A stretch of DNA of 7,732 bases from Hyphomicrobium sp. (lineage in GTDB: Bacteria; Pseudomonadota; Alphaproteobacteria; Rhizobiales; Hyphomicrobiaceae): positions 1-7,732 of the forward strand of contig JAICLG010000142.1 in the NCBI GenBank assembly GCA_025927515.1, written 5' to 3'. A model generated the notes under the pieces. It did not search any database, was not told the origin of the DNA, and worked only from the letters and a program-made list of their open reading frames with translations. Both the position numbers and the translations under genes were made by a program. This document shows positions 5,994-7,732 of this stretch, piece by piece. Every line of letters begins with the position of its first letter. Position 1 is the first letter of the stretch.

Positions 5994-5998
5994 CTCCT
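5994..5998 (-). promoter_or_regulatory. rpsP ribosome-binding site
   Basis: AGGAG on the minus strand lies 9 bases before the ATG at 5984 and decides this start over the longer open frame to 6122. It sits in the 43-base ffh-rpsP gap, in which no terminator or strong promoter is visible. This supports cotranscription. Confidence 0.8.
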
Positions 5999-6027
5999 GT
6001 TCGTTCGAAAAAGTGCGTTTGCAAAAG

Positions 6028-7596
6028 TCAGCGCTTTTTTCCGGGAAGCCCCGGGAATTTTGGCATTCCACCGCCCAAGCCGGGCAAGCCTTTCGGAAGA
6101 CCGCCGAGTCCCGCGAGACCACGGCCGAGCCCAGGCAATGAGCCGGCGCCGGATGCGTTGGCGACCTGTTCCTTGAGTTCCGCCGGAAGCTGTTCGAGGG
6201 CTTTCGGATCGAGCTTCGCGAGTTCAGCTTGCATCGATTGGAGTTCGGCTTCGGAGGGCCCGCCGCCAGTCCGGCCTAGAAACTTGTTCAGCATGCCGCC
6301 GTTGCGGCCCATCGTCTTCATCATGTCCGCCATCTGGCGGTGCATTTTCAGAAGCTTGTTGATGTCCTCGACTTTGGTGCCGGAGCCAGCCGCGATGCGG
6401 CGCTTGCGTTTGGCGTCGAGAATCTTCGGAGTGCGCCGTTCCTTCGGCGTCATCGACGAAATGATGGCGCGCTGATGCACGAGGCCTTTGTCGAGGCCCG
6501 CTTCGTTGATCTGGCCTTTGATTTTCGAGATGCCGGGAAGCATGCCAAGCACGCCGCCCATGCCGCCGAGCTTCTGCATCTGTTTCAATTGCTCGGAGAG
6601 ATCTTCGAGGTCGAACGACCCCTTCTTCATCTTCTCCGCAATCTTCGTCGCTTTCTCGACGTCGATCGTCTGCGCGGCTTTTTCGACGAGCGAGACGACG
6701 TCGCCCATGCCGAGGATGCGCGACGCGATTCGGCCGGGATGGAAATCCTCGAGCGCGTCCCATTTTTCGCCTACGCCGATGAGCTTGATCGGCTTGCCGG
6801 TGACCGCACGCATCGAGAGCGCGGCGCCGCCGCGGCCGTCGCCATCGGCGCGCGTCAGCACGATGCCGGTGACGCCGATGCGGCCATCGAAAGCTTTGGC
6901 GGTGTTGACTGCGTCCTGACCGGTCAGCGAGTCCGCGACGAGAAGCGTTTCATGCGGATGGATCGCGGCTTTGACGTCGCGAACTTCGTCCATCAGCTCT
7001 TCGTCGACCGTCACGCGGCCGGCGGTATCGTAGATGATGACGTCATAGCCGCCGAGCTTCGCGGCATCTTCAGCGCGGCGCGCGATCTGCAGCGGCGTTT
7101 GCCCGGCGACAATCGGAAGTGTCGCGACGCTCGTCTGCTCGCCAAGCACGCGGAGCTGTTCCTGTGCGGCCGGGCGACGCGTGTCGAGCGAGGCCATCAA
7201 TACTTTTTTGCGATCGCGGTTCGTTAGGCGCCAGGCGATCTTGGCGGTCGTCGTCGTTTTGCCGGAACCTTGGAGCCCGACCATCAGGATGCCGACCGGC
7301 GGCGCGGCATGCAGGTCGATCGGCTGGGCGTCAGAACCCAACATCGCGACGAGTTCGTCGTTGACAATCTTGACGACCATCTGGCCGGGCGTGACGGAGC
7401 GGAGCACCTCGGCGCCGACGGCTTTCGCCTTCACCTTCTCGGTGAAATCTTTCACGACGTCGAGCGCGACGTCGGCCTCGAGGAGCGCCCGGCGAACTTC
7501 GCGCATCGCTTCGACGACGTCGCCTTCGGTCAGGGCGCCGCGCCGCGTCAGCTTATCGAGGACGCCTGACAGGCGGTCTGAGAGCGATTGAAACAT
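6028..7596 (-). CDS. ffh: Signal recognition particle protein Ffh (SRP54 GTPase)
   Basis: Ffh binds signal sequences and 4.5S RNA and docks ribosomes on FtsY for membrane targeting. Its 522 residues are longer than the E. coli protein (about 450). Residues 1-90 are the N helical bundle. In the G domain, GLQGSGKT (107-114) is the P-loop, DTRRPAAQEQLRVL (138-151) the insertion-box start, DTAGR (190-194) G3, TRADGDGRGG (248-257) G4 and GVGE (274-277) G5. The M domain from about 325 has the Met/Gly finger loop LGGMGGVLGMLPG (343-355) and the RNA-binding helix-turn-helix SMTPKERRTPKI...RKRRIAAGSG (381-406). A Gly/Leu/Pro-rich tail (485-522) accounts for much of the extra length. The ATG at 7596 has an AGGA site with a short 4-base spacer. 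It is the first gene of a unit with rpsP. Confidence 0.98.
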   Translation of the reverse strand: MFQSLSDRLSGVLDKLTRRGALTEGDVVEAMREVRRALLEADVALDVVKDFTEKVKAKAVGAEVLRSVTPGQMVVKIVNDELVAMLGSDAQPIDLHAAPPVGILMVGLQGSGKTTTTAKIAWRLTNRDRKKVLMASLDTRRPAAQEQLRVLGEQTSVATLPIVAGQTPLQIARRAEDAAKLGGYDVIIYDTAGRVTVDEELMDEVRDVKAAIHPHETLLVADSLTGQDAVNTAKAFDGRIGVTGIVLTRADGDGRGGAALSMRAVTGKPIKLIGVGEKWDALEDFHPGRIASRILGMGDVVSLVEKAAQTIDVEKATKIAEKMKKGSFDLEDLSEQLKQMQKLGGMGGVLGMLPGISKIKGQINEAGLDKGLVHQRAIISSMTPKERRTPKILDAKRKRRIAAGSGTKVEDINKLLKMHRQMADMMKTMGRNGGMLNKFLGRTGGGPSEAELQSMQAELAKLDPKALEQLPAELKEQVANASGAGSLPGLGRGLAGLGGLPKGLPGLGGGMPKFPGLPGKKR

Positions 7597-7634
7597 TCGG
7601 TCCTGCGAACCCGTGCCTTCTCATTTATTTCTGA

Positions 7635-7706
7635 CGTCATCCCCGTGGAGGCGGGATCAGCCCAAGCCGGATGCCTGGATGGATCCCGGCCAAGACCGGA
7701 ATGACG
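7635..7706. repeat. Imperfect palindromic intergenic repeat upstream of ffh
   Basis: The left arm CGTCATCCCCGTGGAGGCGG (continuing GATCAG) is an imperfect inverse of the right arm ending GATCCCGGCCAAGACCGGAATGACG. The outer ends CGTCAT and ATGACG (7635-7640, 7701-7706) and the inner CGGGATC/GATCCCG segments match. The form closely resembles the dispersed GTCATTCCGG...GGATCC palindromes found many times in proteobacterial genomes. It lies 38 bases before the ffh start and would form a stem-loop in DNA or in a long ffh leader. The rest of 7597-7732 shows no gene; an AT-rich patch (about 7620-7631) could hold the ffh -10, but no clear -35 is seen. Confidence 0.65.
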
Positions 7707-7732
7707 GTTCATGTGGGGAGCGCTCGTTGCAT

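Noticed and set aside
5985..6122. Upstream extension of rpsP by 46 codons
   Set aside because: It runs into the end of ffh and lacks S16 similarity. The AGGAG site at 5994-5998 marks the start at 5984.
6340..7227. 295-codon open frame on the plus strand opposite ffh
   Set aside because: It lies within ffh, its composition is that of a shadow frame, and there is no recognisable family or ribosome-binding site.

Overview
The window is GC-rich chromosomal DNA of alphaproteobacterial character, most likely Hyphomicrobiales (Rhizobiales). Four things point there: the form of the AmtB protein (cleavable signal peptide, long periplasmic insertion), the GlnK sequence, the Gly/Leu/Pro-rich tail on Ffh, and the Lys/Ala-rich tail on ribosomal protein S16. 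It looks like a core housekeeping region. I see no phage, transposase, CRISPR, tRNA or rRNA.

Layout. Bases 1-174 hold the 3' end of an ammonium-uptake operon: three consecutive hairpins, the last an intrinsic terminator. Bases 175-2069 hold amtB and glnK, both on the minus strand and transcribed glnK then amtB. Ahead of glnK, bases 2070-2290 carry a leader hairpin and a good sigma-54-type -24/-12 promoter candidate. Bases 2291-3187 hold an acyl-CoA thioesterase II (tesB, minus). A 112-base divergent gap separates it from a UbiH/COQ6-family FAD monooxygenase (3300-4541, plus). That gene converges on rimM (4538-5089, minus) so tightly that both stop codons lie in one CTAG. Upstream of rimM, and overlapping it by 17 bases, is a small uncharacterised gene whose N-terminus resembles GrlR-like proteins. 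A strong intrinsic terminator (about 5556-5588) then separates these two from rpsP (5616-5984) and ffh (6028-7596), which form a unit transcribed ffh then rpsP. The right edge carries an imperfect palindromic repeat of a kind dispersed in proteobacterial genomes.

Function. GlnK and AmtB form the nitrogen-responsive ammonium-uptake pair, with GlnK plugging AmtB when nitrogen is plentiful. A sigma-54 promoter would tie them to nitrogen limitation. The monooxygenase probably hydroxylates the ubiquinone ring. Ffh, S16 and RimM serve protein targeting and 30S maturation. Compared with the common order rpsP-rimM-trmD-rplS, this locus is rearranged: a terminator and an extra gene separate rpsP from rimM, and trmD does not follow rimM. 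The most unusual items are the GrlR-like gene coupled to rimM, the shared CTAG stop, and the glnK leader hairpin. I do not see a clear new multi-gene system.
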